From assembly GCF_014202315.1 (NCBI RefSeq), contig NZ_JACHGN010000033.1, positions 1 to 64,000 on the forward strand: 64,000 bases of DNA. The letters are read 5' to 3'. Below the pieces are notes generated by a model. That model saw nothing but the letters and a program-made list of their open reading frames with translations. It was not told the origin of the DNA and did not search any database. Shown here piece by piece: positions 42,544-51,082 of the stretch. Numbering within the stretch: the first letter of the stretch is position 1; each line of letters starts with the position of its first letter. The position numbers and the translations under genes are program-made. Origin of the DNA: Thermocatellispora tengchongensis (GTDB lineage Bacteria > Actinomycetota > Actinomycetes > Streptosporangiales > Streptosporangiaceae).

Positions 42544-43431
42544 GTGGAGCCCTGCGTGCATGTGAGCGGATTCGTCAACGACTCGGCGCGAGAGCGGTTC
42601 TTCGCGCTGTACGAGCAGGCCATGCGGACCTGGCCGGAACACACCCGCCAGGACGTGGAAACCTCCTTCGGCCCCACCGCCACCTACCGGGCGCATGCCG
42701 GCACGGGGCCACCGGTGATACTTCTGCACGGAGGCAAGGCCACCTCGGCGTCCTGGGCCCACCTCGTGCCCACGCTGACCCCGTACGGCACCGTCTTCGC
42801 CATCGACACCCTCGGCGATGCCGGCGCCAGCATCCAGCAGCGCCCGCTGACCGACGCGCACCAGCGCGCGCAATGGCTGGATGAGGTCCTGGCAGGACTC
42901 GGCTGCGACCGCGCCCACCTGATCGGCTTGTCCTACGGCGGCTGGATGGCACTCAACCAGGCCGTACACCGGCCATCGCGGGTCGCCTCGGTGACAGCTC
43001 TCGAACCGGCCAGGGCCCTCACCCCCATCCGCGCCGGCTTCTGGCTCCGCCTGATCTCCACGACGCTCACCGGCTCCACCGCAGCCGCGGTCCGCTACCT
43101 GGCCTGGTGCCGGGCGGGACGCCTCCCGCAGCCGCCGATGCGAGACCTGCTGGTGTCGGCGATGCTGGATCACCGGCAGCGAGCCGTCTGTCCCCCTCAG
43201 CCTCTGACCAACGGCCAACTACGCGCCATCACCGCGCCCACCCTGGTGATCCTCGGCGGACGCAGCCCGGTCCACAACGTCCAGCGCGCGGCGGACCGCA
43301 CGCGCAGGCTGCTCTCCTCGGCCCGGGTAGAGATCGTGGCGGACGCCGGCCACGGGCTACCGGCCGATTCACCCGAAGCGGTCGGCCGGTTGATCCGCTC
43401 GTTCCTACGGGACGTCTCCTCGACCGCTTGA
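42544..43431 (+). CDS. Alpha/beta hydrolase
   Basis: A 295-residue alpha/beta-hydrolase fold protein. The oxyanion motif is LLHGGKATSASW, the nucleophile elbow is GLSYGGWMALNQ (Ser), and the His lies in DAGHGLPADS. An acid is expected near the ILGGRSPVHNV loop but is not clear. GTG 42544 follows GGAGG. It may be an esterase removing acyl groups from glycosides, or serve a different function, since its regulation is independent of the LacI sites. The 43432-43568 gap holds no gene. Confidence 0.88.
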   Translation: MEPCVHVSGFVNDSARERFFALYEQAMRTWPEHTRQDVETSFGPTATYRAHAGTGPPVILLHGGKATSASWAHLVPTLTPYGTVFAIDTLGDAGASIQQRPLTDAHQRAQWLDEVLAGLGCDRAHLIGLSYGGWMALNQAVHRPSRVASVTALEPARALTPIRAGFWLRLISTTLTGSTAAAVRYLAWCRAGRLPQPPMRDLLVSAMLDHRQRAVCPPQPLTNGQLRAITAPTLVILGGRSPVHNVQRAADRTRRLLSSARVEIVADAGHGLPADSPEAVGRLIRSFLRDVSSTA

Positions 43432-43568
43432 ACACCAAGCTCTTTCGAAGATCGTCCTCAGCGGTGAATCAGGGTGGAAAGCACCTCCTGGCGCACGCAC
43501 GCCGCGCCGTACGCGGTGCGCCCGGCACCGCCGGCGGAGAACCGCGCTCTGGGTGAGCGGGGCATCGC

Positions 43569-45071
43569 TCACGAGGCGGTGCCGGATTCGGCGTCCGTGG
43601 GAGTGTGGGGACGGTAGGAGACCTCGCGCACCACGACCTCGCCGGCGACCGGCTCGACGCCGAACGTGCGACCGGTGAAGCCGCCGGCCACTTCGGTTGA
43701 CAGGTAGCGTCCGTCGAACGCGCCGAGAACCTGGGGCGTCCCGTCGGCGGCCAGGACGGCCAGTTCCACGACGTCGGGCTCCGGCGGTGGCATGGGGCCG
43801 GCCGCCGCGGGTTCCCGGACCGAGATGCGCAGCCTCACCCCATCGCCCGGGGGAACCGGCACCCGCGCGATCGTCGTGCGGGCCGGTCCGACGACCACGG
43901 TGGCCTCGACCGTCTCGGCGTCGGCCGTGAGCCCATACCAGTGGGAGCCGTCGATGCCGACGATGAAGCGCCCGGTGCCCCTGGAGGTGTCGAGCCGGGC
44001 CTCCGCTGTCCACTCAAGGTCCCGCGCACGCGCCGCCAGCACCGGCCTCGGGTCGCCCTCGGCGGGCGCCGTCAGCACGAGGCGGCCGGGCGCCTGCCAC
44101 GTGGTGAACGTGTGCGGGAACAGGTTCGGCGACACCCAACGCCGGTCGAGCTCGAAGGAGTCGAACCGATCGACGAAGGAGTGGTCCGGCGGCACCGGGG
44201 CGAAGCGCCCCTCATCGACCACAGGCCAGCCGTCGACCCACTCCACGCCCGCGATGAACGTCTCACGGCCGTTGACGTGGAACATCGGGGTCTGGCCGCG
44301 GGGGCGTACCCCGAGATACACCATGGCCCACGAGCCGTCGGCCAGTTGGACGAGGTCGGCATGGCCGGTGTTCTGCACGCGATGACCCGAGCTGCGATGG
44401 GTGAGGATCGGATTGGCCGGCGCCGCCTCGAAGGGTCCATCCAGCGAACGGGAACGCGCGATGGTGACCGCATGCCCCCGCTCCGTACCGCCTTCCGCGA
44501 GCAGCAGGTACCACCAGCCGTCACGTCGGTAGAGGTGCGGGCCCTCCGGGTAGGCCAGCCCGGTGCCGTTCCAGAGCGACTTCGGCGGGGCGAGCATCGC
44601 GCCCGTCGCGGGGTCGATCGGCGCGCTGATGATTCCGGTCAGCTCAGGCGCGGTCGATGCCCAGGTGAGGTGGCATATCCCGTCCTCGTCCCAGACCAGG
44701 TCCGGGTCGATCCCGATGGCGCCGTCCACGTAGACCGGCTCCGACCATGGCCCCGCGGGGTCATCGGCCGAGACGATCATCTGGCCGCGGTGGATTTCCA
44801 CCACGTTCGTGGTGACAAGCCAGAACCTCCCCCCGTGGTGGCGAAGCGTCGGTGCGTACACTCCCGTGCTCGCGGGGGCGGCACGCACGTCCAACTGCTC
44901 GGGACGCTGCAGCGCGTTGGTCACCAACGTCCAGCTCACCAGGTCGGTGCTGCGGTGGATCGGCACGCCTGGCGCGTACTCGAAGCTGGAGTTGGCGATG
45001 TAGTACGTCTCTCCCACCCGGCAGATGGTCGGGTCGGGGTAGAACCCCGCGATGATAGGTGTCGTCGTCAC
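43569..45071 (-). CDS. GH43 glycosidase (beta-xylosidase/alpha-L-arabinofuranosidase)
   Basis: A 500-residue protein. The five-bladed GH43 propeller has Asp13 (FYPDPTICRVG), Asp122 (GIDPDLVW) and Glu176 (AYPEGPHLYRR), the base, pKa modulator and acid. A C-terminal beta-sandwich (about 310-490) is typical of the GH43 subfamilies that include xylosidases. No signal peptide is present, so it acts inside the cell. The start is GTG 45069-45071. It lies 78 bp after lacI and shares its transcript. Confidence 0.94.
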   Translation of the reverse strand: MTTTPIIAGFYPDPTICRVGETYYIANSSFEYAPGVPIHRSTDLVSWTLVTNALQRPEQLDVRAAPASTGVYAPTLRHHGGRFWLVTTNVVEIHRGQMIVSADDPAGPWSEPVYVDGAIGIDPDLVWDEDGICHLTWASTAPELTGIISAPIDPATGAMLAPPKSLWNGTGLAYPEGPHLYRRDGWWYLLLAEGGTERGHAVTIARSRSLDGPFEAAPANPILTHRSSGHRVQNTGHADLVQLADGSWAMVYLGVRPRGQTPMFHVNGRETFIAGVEWVDGWPVVDEGRFAPVPPDHSFVDRFDSFELDRRWVSPNLFPHTFTTWQAPGRLVLTAPAEGDPRPVLAARARDLEWTAEARLDTSRGTGRFIVGIDGSHWYGLTADAETVEATVVVGPARTTIARVPVPPGDGVRLRISVREPAAAGPMPPPEPDVVELAVLAADGTPQVLGAFDGRYLSTEVAGGFTGRTFGVEPVAGEVVVREVSYRPHTPTDAESGTAS

Positions 45072-45149
45072 CTGTGGCTCTTTCTATCGGGTTATGCGGG
45101 GCGGGCGGCGGGCGGGCGGCCTGTCGCAGGGCGGGCCGATGCCGCCGCC

Positions 45150-46145
45150 CTACCGCCGAGTGGATTCGCGGGCCACGATGGTCGCGTGCAGGTCGGGGGG
45201 CGTCTCGGGCAACGGCCGGTCCTCGGCCGCGTGCAGGGCCAGGTTGGCGAGGTAACGGCCCAGGCCGACGCTGTCGATGCTGACGCTGGACAGCGACGGG
45301 TAGAGCATGCTCGCCATCGGCGTGTCGTCGTGACCGATGACGGCCAGGTCACCGGGGACGGACAGGCCGGCGCGTTGCGCGGCGGCCACGGTCATCGCGG
45401 CGATGTCGTCATTGAAGGCGGCCACGGCGGTGACGCCATTCGCGTGCCATTCCCGTACGGCTCGTGCCACGCTGCCATCGAGATGATCGACCGGACGGAC
45501 GTCGAGGGGGTCGAGGCCGAGCCGGTCGGCTGCCTGCCGCGCCGCTTCCACCCGTCCTTCCGACAGCAGGGAGAAGCGCTCATTGGTGCTCGTCGCGAAG
45601 GCGAGCCGCCGGTGCCCCAGTTCGTGCAAGTGCGTGATCTGCAGGCGAGTGCCCGCGGTGAGCGTCGCCGACGCCAGGGCGGACCGCTCCTGCTGCACCT
45701 GAGGAAGGATCTTGGTGATGCCGCTGGCCTGCATGGAGCTGCGCTCGGCGGCGGTGATGGGCGTCCAGGAGATGACGACGTCCGGGTTGAGCAACTCCCA
45801 CAGGGGCCGGGCGTGCCCCCTTTCGTGGCGGGTGTAGGTCACCAGGGCGTAGCCCGCCTCGTCGAGGATTTGGGAGGCCGTCTCCAGGTTCTGGCGCAGG
45901 CTGTGCTCCATGGGCCAGTCCGGCAGCACCAGCAAAATGATCATGCTGCGCCCTCTGGCGAGCGCCTGGGCGGTCCGGTGCGGCCGGTAGCCCAGACGCG
46001 CGGCCTCGGCCAGGACGCGCTCACGCGTGGCGGCGGGGATGCTCTGGCCCGGGGTGTTGTTGAACACATAGCCCACGGTGGCGCGGGACAATCCAAGCGA
46101 GCGGGCGACATCCGTTGCGGTGACACGCCTGTTTCGCTGCGTCAC
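45150..46145 (-). CDS. LacI-family repressor of the glycoside island
   Basis: A 331-residue LacI regulator: N-terminal HTH VTATDVARSLGLSRATVGYV with the hinge helix YRPHRTAQALARG, then a sugar-binding core (FNDDIAAMTVAAAQRAGLSV, PGDLAVIGHDDTPMASMLYP). GTG 46143-46145 is preferred over the upstream start, which would lie beyond the palindrome. The operator at 46167-46194 lies 22 bp upstream. Similar 16-bp sites before the main island operons suggest one regulon, induced by a released sugar or the glycoside. Confidence 0.93.
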   Translation of the reverse strand: MTQRNRRVTATDVARSLGLSRATVGYVFNNTPGQSIPAATRERVLAEAARLGYRPHRTAQALARGRSMIILLVLPDWPMEHSLRQNLETASQILDEAGYALVTYTRHERGHARPLWELLNPDVVISWTPITAAERSSMQASGITKILPQVQQERSALASATLTAGTRLQITHLHELGHRRLAFATSTNERFSLLSEGRVEAARQAADRLGLDPLDVRPVDHLDGSVARAVREWHANGVTAVAAFNDDIAAMTVAAAQRAGLSVPGDLAVIGHDDTPMASMLYPSLSSVSIDSVGLGRYLANLALHAAEDRPLPETPPDLHATIVARESTRR

Positions 46146-46166
46146 GAGAACTTCACCTCTGCCTGC

Positions 46167-46194
46167 GATAGGGCTTGCACGCGCAAGCCCTATC
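46167..46194. promoter_or_regulatory. LacI operator in a long palindrome before lacI
   Basis: GATAGGGCTTGC, four bases ACGC, then GCAAGCCCTATC: perfect 12-bp arms. The core GCTTGCACGCGCAAGC fits the island's 16-bp operator pattern. It could also act as a terminator for the upstream GH2 gene. Confidence 0.8.
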
Positions 46195-46238
46195 ACTATC
46201 TCATGGAATCATCCATCGCCCGCAAATCGCGGGGTCCA

Positions 46239-49157
46239 TCAGTCCTCTTCGGAGAGTGTCAGGCGCCACTGCCAGGCGTATTCGCGCCGGGGCAGCCGAT
46301 ACGCGGGCAAAGTGTCGGGGCCCAGAAGTCCGGTGCCGACGCCGCGATGAGCGATGTCGAGATGGACGACGGTCTTGCGGCTCGGCCGCAGTTCCCACCA
46401 GTGTGCCGCCGCCTCCAGCTCGCTGATCGCGTAACGGCTCACGGTCATGTGCAGGGGCGTCGCGTGCACGGTTCGCACGGTTCCGGCCGGGCCGGACAGG
46501 CGTAGTTCGGTGACCTCCCCGCGGCCACCGTTCTCCTGCGGTTTCAGATACGGCACGGCGAGATCGCCGATGGGGCTCTCCCACGCGCCGAGCAGGGCCG
46601 AGGCTCGGCGGTCGGGGTAGTTCTCCCACGGCCCCAGCCCCACCCATCGGGCCTGTTCGAAGCCGTCCACGAGCTCGAACTCCATGCCCACGCGCAGCCC
46701 GTCGCCGACGGCATCGGGCAGCGTCACATGCTCGGCCAACAGGTAGTCTCCCTGGTCCAGGACCGTGACGGTGCGGGTGTGCACGACCTCGTCACCGAAG
46801 GCCGCGCGGTACCGGATGGTGGCCGTCCCGGCGTCGGCGCGGACATCGATGGGCGTGAGCTGGAAGAAACCGGATCGGACGAACCGGTTGTCCAGGGCGA
46901 ACGACTGGTCGTTGTCGGTCAGGGCCCGCCACAGGCACAGTTGCGGCCCACGGCGCAACAGCGGATGACGCACTTCGGCGTGTGCGGTGCCGGTGTCACG
47001 GGGAAGGCGCGGCAGCCTGCGGGGGAAGGTGACCTGATGGGCGGAGACCTCTGTGCCCGCCGGCGCCCACACGGCGTCCCGGCGCGTACGCACGCTCACG
47101 GTGAGCGCCAGGGCCGTGCCGAGCAGCGCACGGATCGAATCCGGCACGTCGATGATGGCCTCCGCACCTGGCGCCGCCGGCGGCGCGGGGAGCGTGACCG
47201 CGCCCACCGGCCCGTCTTCGGTCTCCACCTGCAGCCGCAGGTCGTAGGCACCGAGGTCGGCGAAGGTCTGCCGGTTGCGCAGCCGTAACGTACCGGCCTG
47301 GGCCTCCTCCGCGCCGGAGGTGATGCGGATCGGGCTGAACAGGCCGCGCGCCTCGTACAGCGCGGGCTTGGGGGTGAGGTCGGGGAAGACCACGCCGTTG
47401 AGGAGCGTGACGCCGTCGTTCGGCTCGTCGCCGAAGTCGCCGCCATAGCGGTACCGGCCGTCGCCGTCGGGGTCGAGCGCGTGGTCCTTGAATTCCCAGA
47501 TGAAGCCGCCTTGCAGGCCCGGCAGGTTCTCGAACAGCCGCCAGTACTCGGCCAGTCCGCCGGTCGAGTTCCCTTGCGAGTAGGCGTACTCGCACAGGAT
47601 GACCGGCCGGTCCGCTCGCGGATCGGCGGAAAAGGCCGTGAGGGCCTCGAACGAGGGATACATCGGGCAGACCAGGTCGCTGGCCGCGTGGCCGGCATGC
47701 CAGTCCCTGGCGATCGCGCCTTCGTAGTGCAACGGCCGTGTCGGATCGACGGCGCGCACCCACGCGGCGGCGGTATCGTGGCTGGGCCCGTAACCGGTCT
47801 CGTTACCGAGCGACCAGATGATCAGCGAGGGATGGTTACGGTCGCGCAGCACCATCCGGGAGACCCGCTCGACGAACTCGGGCAGGTAACGCGGATCGTG
47901 GGCGAGCGTGGTGGTGAAGGCGTGCCCCTCGATGTCGGCCTCATCGACCACGTAGAAGCCGATCTCGTCGCACAGGTCGAGGAAGACCGGGTCGTTGGGA
48001 TAGTGCGAGGTACGGATCGCGTTCACGTTGAACCGCTTGAGCAGGGACAGTTCCGCCAGCATCAGCTCCCGCGAGATGACGCGGCCGGTGCGCGGGTCCA
48101 CATCGTGGCGGTTGACTCCCTGGATGAGCACGCGTTCGCCGTTGACCAGCAGGTCACGCCCCTCGATGCGTACGCGGCGGAAACCGATGCGCAACCGCGC
48201 CGTGTCCACGGTCTCGCCCGCGGGCGAGACCAACTCGACCAGCAGCTCTTCCAGATGCGGTGTCTCGGCCGTCCAGGGGGCGACCTCAAGGGCGTCGAGT
48301 GTGAGGACCGCGGTGCCCGCCTTCTCCCGCGGCGGCATCATGCCATCGGCCGCCGGGCGCAGTTCCTCGGCGATGGGAGCGCCGGCCGCGCGCAGGCTGA
48401 GCAGATCCATGAGCCCGTCGGGGAGGCCCAGCGGCTTGGGCCGCTTCGAGCGATCGGTCAACGGCGGCGCGAAGGCGGGCTCCACCACGCGCGGGCTGAT
48501 TCCGCGTGTCTCCGTCCGGCCGAGCACCTCGATCCGTGCCGACCACGCGACCTCGTGCAGATGGTCCAGTCCGGCCGTGGCCACCGTCACTTTCAAGCTT
48601 CCGCGCCCGGCCTCGTAGTCCGCCACCACGGCCACGTCACGCAGGTGCACCTCCGGCACGGTGTAGAGGAACACCGATCGGGACAGGCCGGCCTGCCACC
48701 AGTGGTCCTGGTCCTCCAGGTAGGTGACCGCCGACCATTTGGCGATCTGGAGCTCGATCGTGTTGGAGCCCGCTATCACGGCGTCGGTGATGTCGAACTC
48801 GGCCGCGAGATGCGAGTCGGTGCTGGTCCCGACGGGGTGGCCGTTGACGGTGACGCTCAGGTGACCTTCGGCGGCGCCGACGTGCAAGATCGTCCGGCGC
48901 CCCGGTTGTGGCGTCAGTTCCACGGTCCGCCGGTAGACACCGGTTGGATTGTGCTCCGGGACCGCGGGAGGCACCTCGTCGAACGGCATCGCGACGTTGA
49001 GATAGTGCGGCGGATCGGCCTTCTCCCGCATCGTCCACAGTTCCGGCACCTCCACGCTCTTCCACTCCTGCTCATACGGCAGGAGCCGGAACTCCCACGT
49101 CCCGTCGAGGACGATGTCGGGCGTACGGCGCAGCGCCCCCATGGGCAGGCGTTTCAC
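46239..49157 (-). CDS. GH2 beta-galactosidase (LacZ-like)
   Basis: A 972-residue protein with the LacZ layout: N-terminal jelly-roll (WWQAGLSRSVFLYTVPEVHL), immunoglobulin-like domain, TIM barrel and C-terminal beta-sandwich. The acid/base Glu453 is in IIWSLGNETGYGPSH and the nucleophile Glu523 in ILCEYAYSQGNSTGG. An insert of roughly 80 residues (about 220-300) lies in the second domain. The usual His after CEYA is Tyr (CEYAYSQGN). GTG 49155-49157 has GAGGAG upstream. It would remove beta-galactose or a related sugar. Confidence 0.94.
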   Translation of the reverse strand: MKRLPMGALRRTPDIVLDGTWEFRLLPYEQEWKSVEVPELWTMREKADPPHYLNVAMPFDEVPPAVPEHNPTGVYRRTVELTPQPGRRTILHVGAAEGHLSVTVNGHPVGTSTDSHLAAEFDITDAVIAGSNTIELQIAKWSAVTYLEDQDHWWQAGLSRSVFLYTVPEVHLRDVAVVADYEAGRGSLKVTVATAGLDHLHEVAWSARIEVLGRTETRGISPRVVEPAFAPPLTDRSKRPKPLGLPDGLMDLLSLRAAGAPIAEELRPAADGMMPPREKAGTAVLTLDALEVAPWTAETPHLEELLVELVSPAGETVDTARLRIGFRRVRIEGRDLLVNGERVLIQGVNRHDVDPRTGRVISRELMLAELSLLKRFNVNAIRTSHYPNDPVFLDLCDEIGFYVVDEADIEGHAFTTTLAHDPRYLPEFVERVSRMVLRDRNHPSLIIWSLGNETGYGPSHDTAAAWVRAVDPTRPLHYEGAIARDWHAGHAASDLVCPMYPSFEALTAFSADPRADRPVILCEYAYSQGNSTGGLAEYWRLFENLPGLQGGFIWEFKDHALDPDGDGRYRYGGDFGDEPNDGVTLLNGVVFPDLTPKPALYEARGLFSPIRITSGAEEAQAGTLRLRNRQTFADLGAYDLRLQVETEDGPVGAVTLPAPPAAPGAEAIIDVPDSIRALLGTALALTVSVRTRRDAVWAPAGTEVSAHQVTFPRRLPRLPRDTGTAHAEVRHPLLRRGPQLCLWRALTDNDQSFALDNRFVRSGFFQLTPIDVRADAGTATIRYRAAFGDEVVHTRTVTVLDQGDYLLAEHVTLPDAVGDGLRVGMEFELVDGFEQARWVGLGPWENYPDRRASALLGAWESPIGDLAVPYLKPQENGGRGEVTELRLSGPAGTVRTVHATPLHMTVSRYAISELEAAAHWWELRPSRKTVVHLDIAHRGVGTGLLGPDTLPAYRLPRREYAWQWRLTLSEED

Positions 49158-49373
49158 GGATGCTACTCCTCAGTAAGCGTGCGGGCGTGGACGCGCATGC
49201 GGTTCGCCGCGGGACAAGGCGATCCTTCTGACAGTCGGGCCGGTGGAAGCACCGATCAACGGTGGCGGACCGGCTCGTCCGGGCCCGGATCGGTCGCCCC
49301 ACGACGCAAGCCCGTGCTCCTCGTGCTCCTCGTGCTCCTCGCGGGAGACGAGGCCCCAACTGTAGGCAGATGA

Positions 49374-49444
49374 ACTTACGCGCGCAAGTACTTGTGCGTG
49401 AAAGTTGAGGGGGCTACCGTACCGGCAAGCTTGCGCGCGAAAGC
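49374..49444. promoter_or_regulatory. Triple LacI operator and promoter between GH2 and the second MFS operon
   Basis: Operators ACTTACGCGCGCAAGT (49374-49389), ACTTGTGCGTGAAAGT (49390-49405) and GCTTGCGCGCGAAAGC (49429-49444). TTGTGC, 17 bp, TACCGT form a possible plus-strand promoter. Spacing and content match 55063-55133. The rest of the 589-bp gap 49158-49746 has no gene I can support; a weak frame 49467-49799 after GGAG may be a leader or a decayed gene. Confidence 0.78.
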
Positions 49445-49746
49445 GCCCGGAAATGGTGGAGTAACGATGGCGGCCAGTCCTCACCACAACGCGCCGGAGG
49501 GGACGTCGGACTCACCCGTTCTCGACCGTCACCCGCGCATCCCGCCCGCCCCAAGGACACCGCGAATCATGAAGGCCGGTCCGATCCAGGGTGCCGTCCC
49601 CATGGACCTCGTTGACTTCGGTGCACGGACAAAGCCATCGGTTCGCGCCGGCGTGGGGGCCAGGCGGCGAGCTGGGACCCGGCGATCGGCAAGAAGGTGC
49701 GCCGGATCGCGCACCACGTTCGAAGAGACGACGACGGAGTCAGACA

Positions 49747-51063
49747 ATGACCACCCAACATCCGGACCGTGGCACCAAGCTTCCGACGGATACCGCTGAT
49801 GACCCCGGTCCGAACGGTCCTGTCGTCACCGGCGTCCAGCCCGAACCGCCGCGCGCGTCGAAGTGGCTGATCTTCGTCTACACGATCACGATGTTCGCGG
49901 GCAGCTTTGCCCTGCTCACCCCGACCCTCTTCGCCGTCGCCTACAAGGTGCAGCAGGTGGATCCGCAGGGGAAGGAGACGGCCCTCGGCGTCATCGTCGC
50001 GGTCGCCGCCGTGATCAATCTGCTGGCCGGGCCGCTGTGCGGCGTCCTGTCCGACCGGACCCGGCTGCGGTGGGGGCGACGACGCCCCTGGATCGTCGCG
50101 GGCATCATCATCTGCGCGGGCAGCGGCCTGCTCATGGCTCTGGCCACCACCACGGTGTCGATCGGCATCGGCTGGGCCGTCTACACCGTCGGCCTGGCGT
50201 GCGCGTTGGGCGCCATGAACCCCGTACTCGCGGAGACGATCCCCTCCGGCCAGCGCGGAACGGTCGGCGCCCTGGTGGGGGTCGGCGGCCAGCTCGCGGG
50301 CGTGGCAGGCACCCTCGTCGGAAGCATGCTCACCGGCGATCCGCTGCTGCTGTTCCTCCTTCCCGTCGCCGTGCTGGCGGTCCTGTTCGTCGTGTACGCG
50401 GTCACCATCCCCGACGGGCCGGCGCCGGCCGCGACGGAGCGTCAATCCCTGGGGGCGGTGTTCCGTCAACTGGTGTTCGACCCGCGAAGGCACCGGGACT
50501 TCGCCCTGGTCTGGCTCGGCCGTTTCCTGATGCAGGTGGGGCTGACCTTCCTGAGCACCTACCAGCTGTATTTCCTGCTCGACCGGCTCGGTCTCGTCCC
50601 GGAAGACGCCGGGCGGCAGCTCGCGTTCGTCGGTGGCATCGGAATCGCCGTGACCACCCTTTTCGCGGTCGTGGGCGGGATCGTCTCCGACCGGCTGAAG
50701 CGCCGAAAGGCGTTCATCTACCTCGCCTCCGCGCTTTCCGCGACCGGTCTGGTCATCCTGGCGTTCGCGAACGGGGTGCCTCAATTCGCCACCGCCGTCG
50801 GCTTCGTTCTCGCCGCAGCGGGACTGTTCGGCTCCGTTGACCTGGCCCTGGCCGGCGACGTGATCCCGGACAGCTCCGAGGCGGGGCGGTGGATGGGCAT
50901 CTACTACGTCGCGAACACCACCTCCACGGCCCTCGCCCCGATGTTCGCGCCCGCCATCCTGCTCATCGGTGGGGGCGGAAACTACACGGCCCTGTTCCTG
51001 GTCGGCGCGGTAGTGGCCCTCGGGGCCGGTCTCACGGCCCAGCGTATCCGCGCCGTTCGCTAG
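49747..51063 (+). CDS. MFS sugar/glycoside transporter, second copy
   Basis: A 438-residue membrane carrier related to the one at 38.2 kb: SDRTRLRWGRRRPWIVAG is the same loop pattern, and GDVIPDSSEAGRWMGIYYVA matches the GPH/sucrose-type family. About twelve helices follow a polar 45-residue N-terminus. ATG 49747 follows CGGAG; the longer upstream frame is not coding-like. It leads the operon with GH3 and the dehydrogenase. Confidence 0.9.
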   Translation: MTTQHPDRGTKLPTDTADDPGPNGPVVTGVQPEPPRASKWLIFVYTITMFAGSFALLTPTLFAVAYKVQQVDPQGKETALGVIVAVAAVINLLAGPLCGVLSDRTRLRWGRRRPWIVAGIIICAGSGLLMALATTTVSIGIGWAVYTVGLACALGAMNPVLAETIPSGQRGTVGALVGVGGQLAGVAGTLVGSMLTGDPLLLFLLPVAVLAVLFVVYAVTIPDGPAPAATERQSLGAVFRQLVFDPRRHRDFALVWLGRFLMQVGLTFLSTYQLYFLLDRLGLVPEDAGRQLAFVGGIGIAVTTLFAVVGGIVSDRLKRRKAFIYLASALSATGLVILAFANGVPQFATAVGFVLAAAGLFGSVDLALAGDVIPDSSEAGRWMGIYYVANTTSTALAPMFAPAILLIGGGGNYTALFLVGAVVALGAGLTAQRIRAVR

Positions 51064-51082
51064 CACCCACAGATAGGCAACG

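Noticed and set aside
46167-46194. Pure terminator for GH2
   Set aside because: The stem could terminate transcription, but its core fits the operator pattern found at several other promoters and it sits just before lacI, so operator is the better first reading.
43941-46505. Very long plus-strand frame (854 codons) across GH43, lacI and GH2
   Set aside because: It is antisense to three well-supported genes, is Arg/Gly/Val-rich and has no recognisable domain. Long antisense frames are normal in high-GC DNA.
49374-49444. Attachment site or insertion-sequence ends
   Set aside because: No integrase or transposase nearby, and the repeats are operator-like palindromes with promoter spacing.
49467-49799. 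Leader gene before the second MFS carrier
   Set aside because: It follows GGAG and an ATG, but its product is Arg/Thr-rich, overlaps the MFS start by 53 bp and matches nothing known to me.
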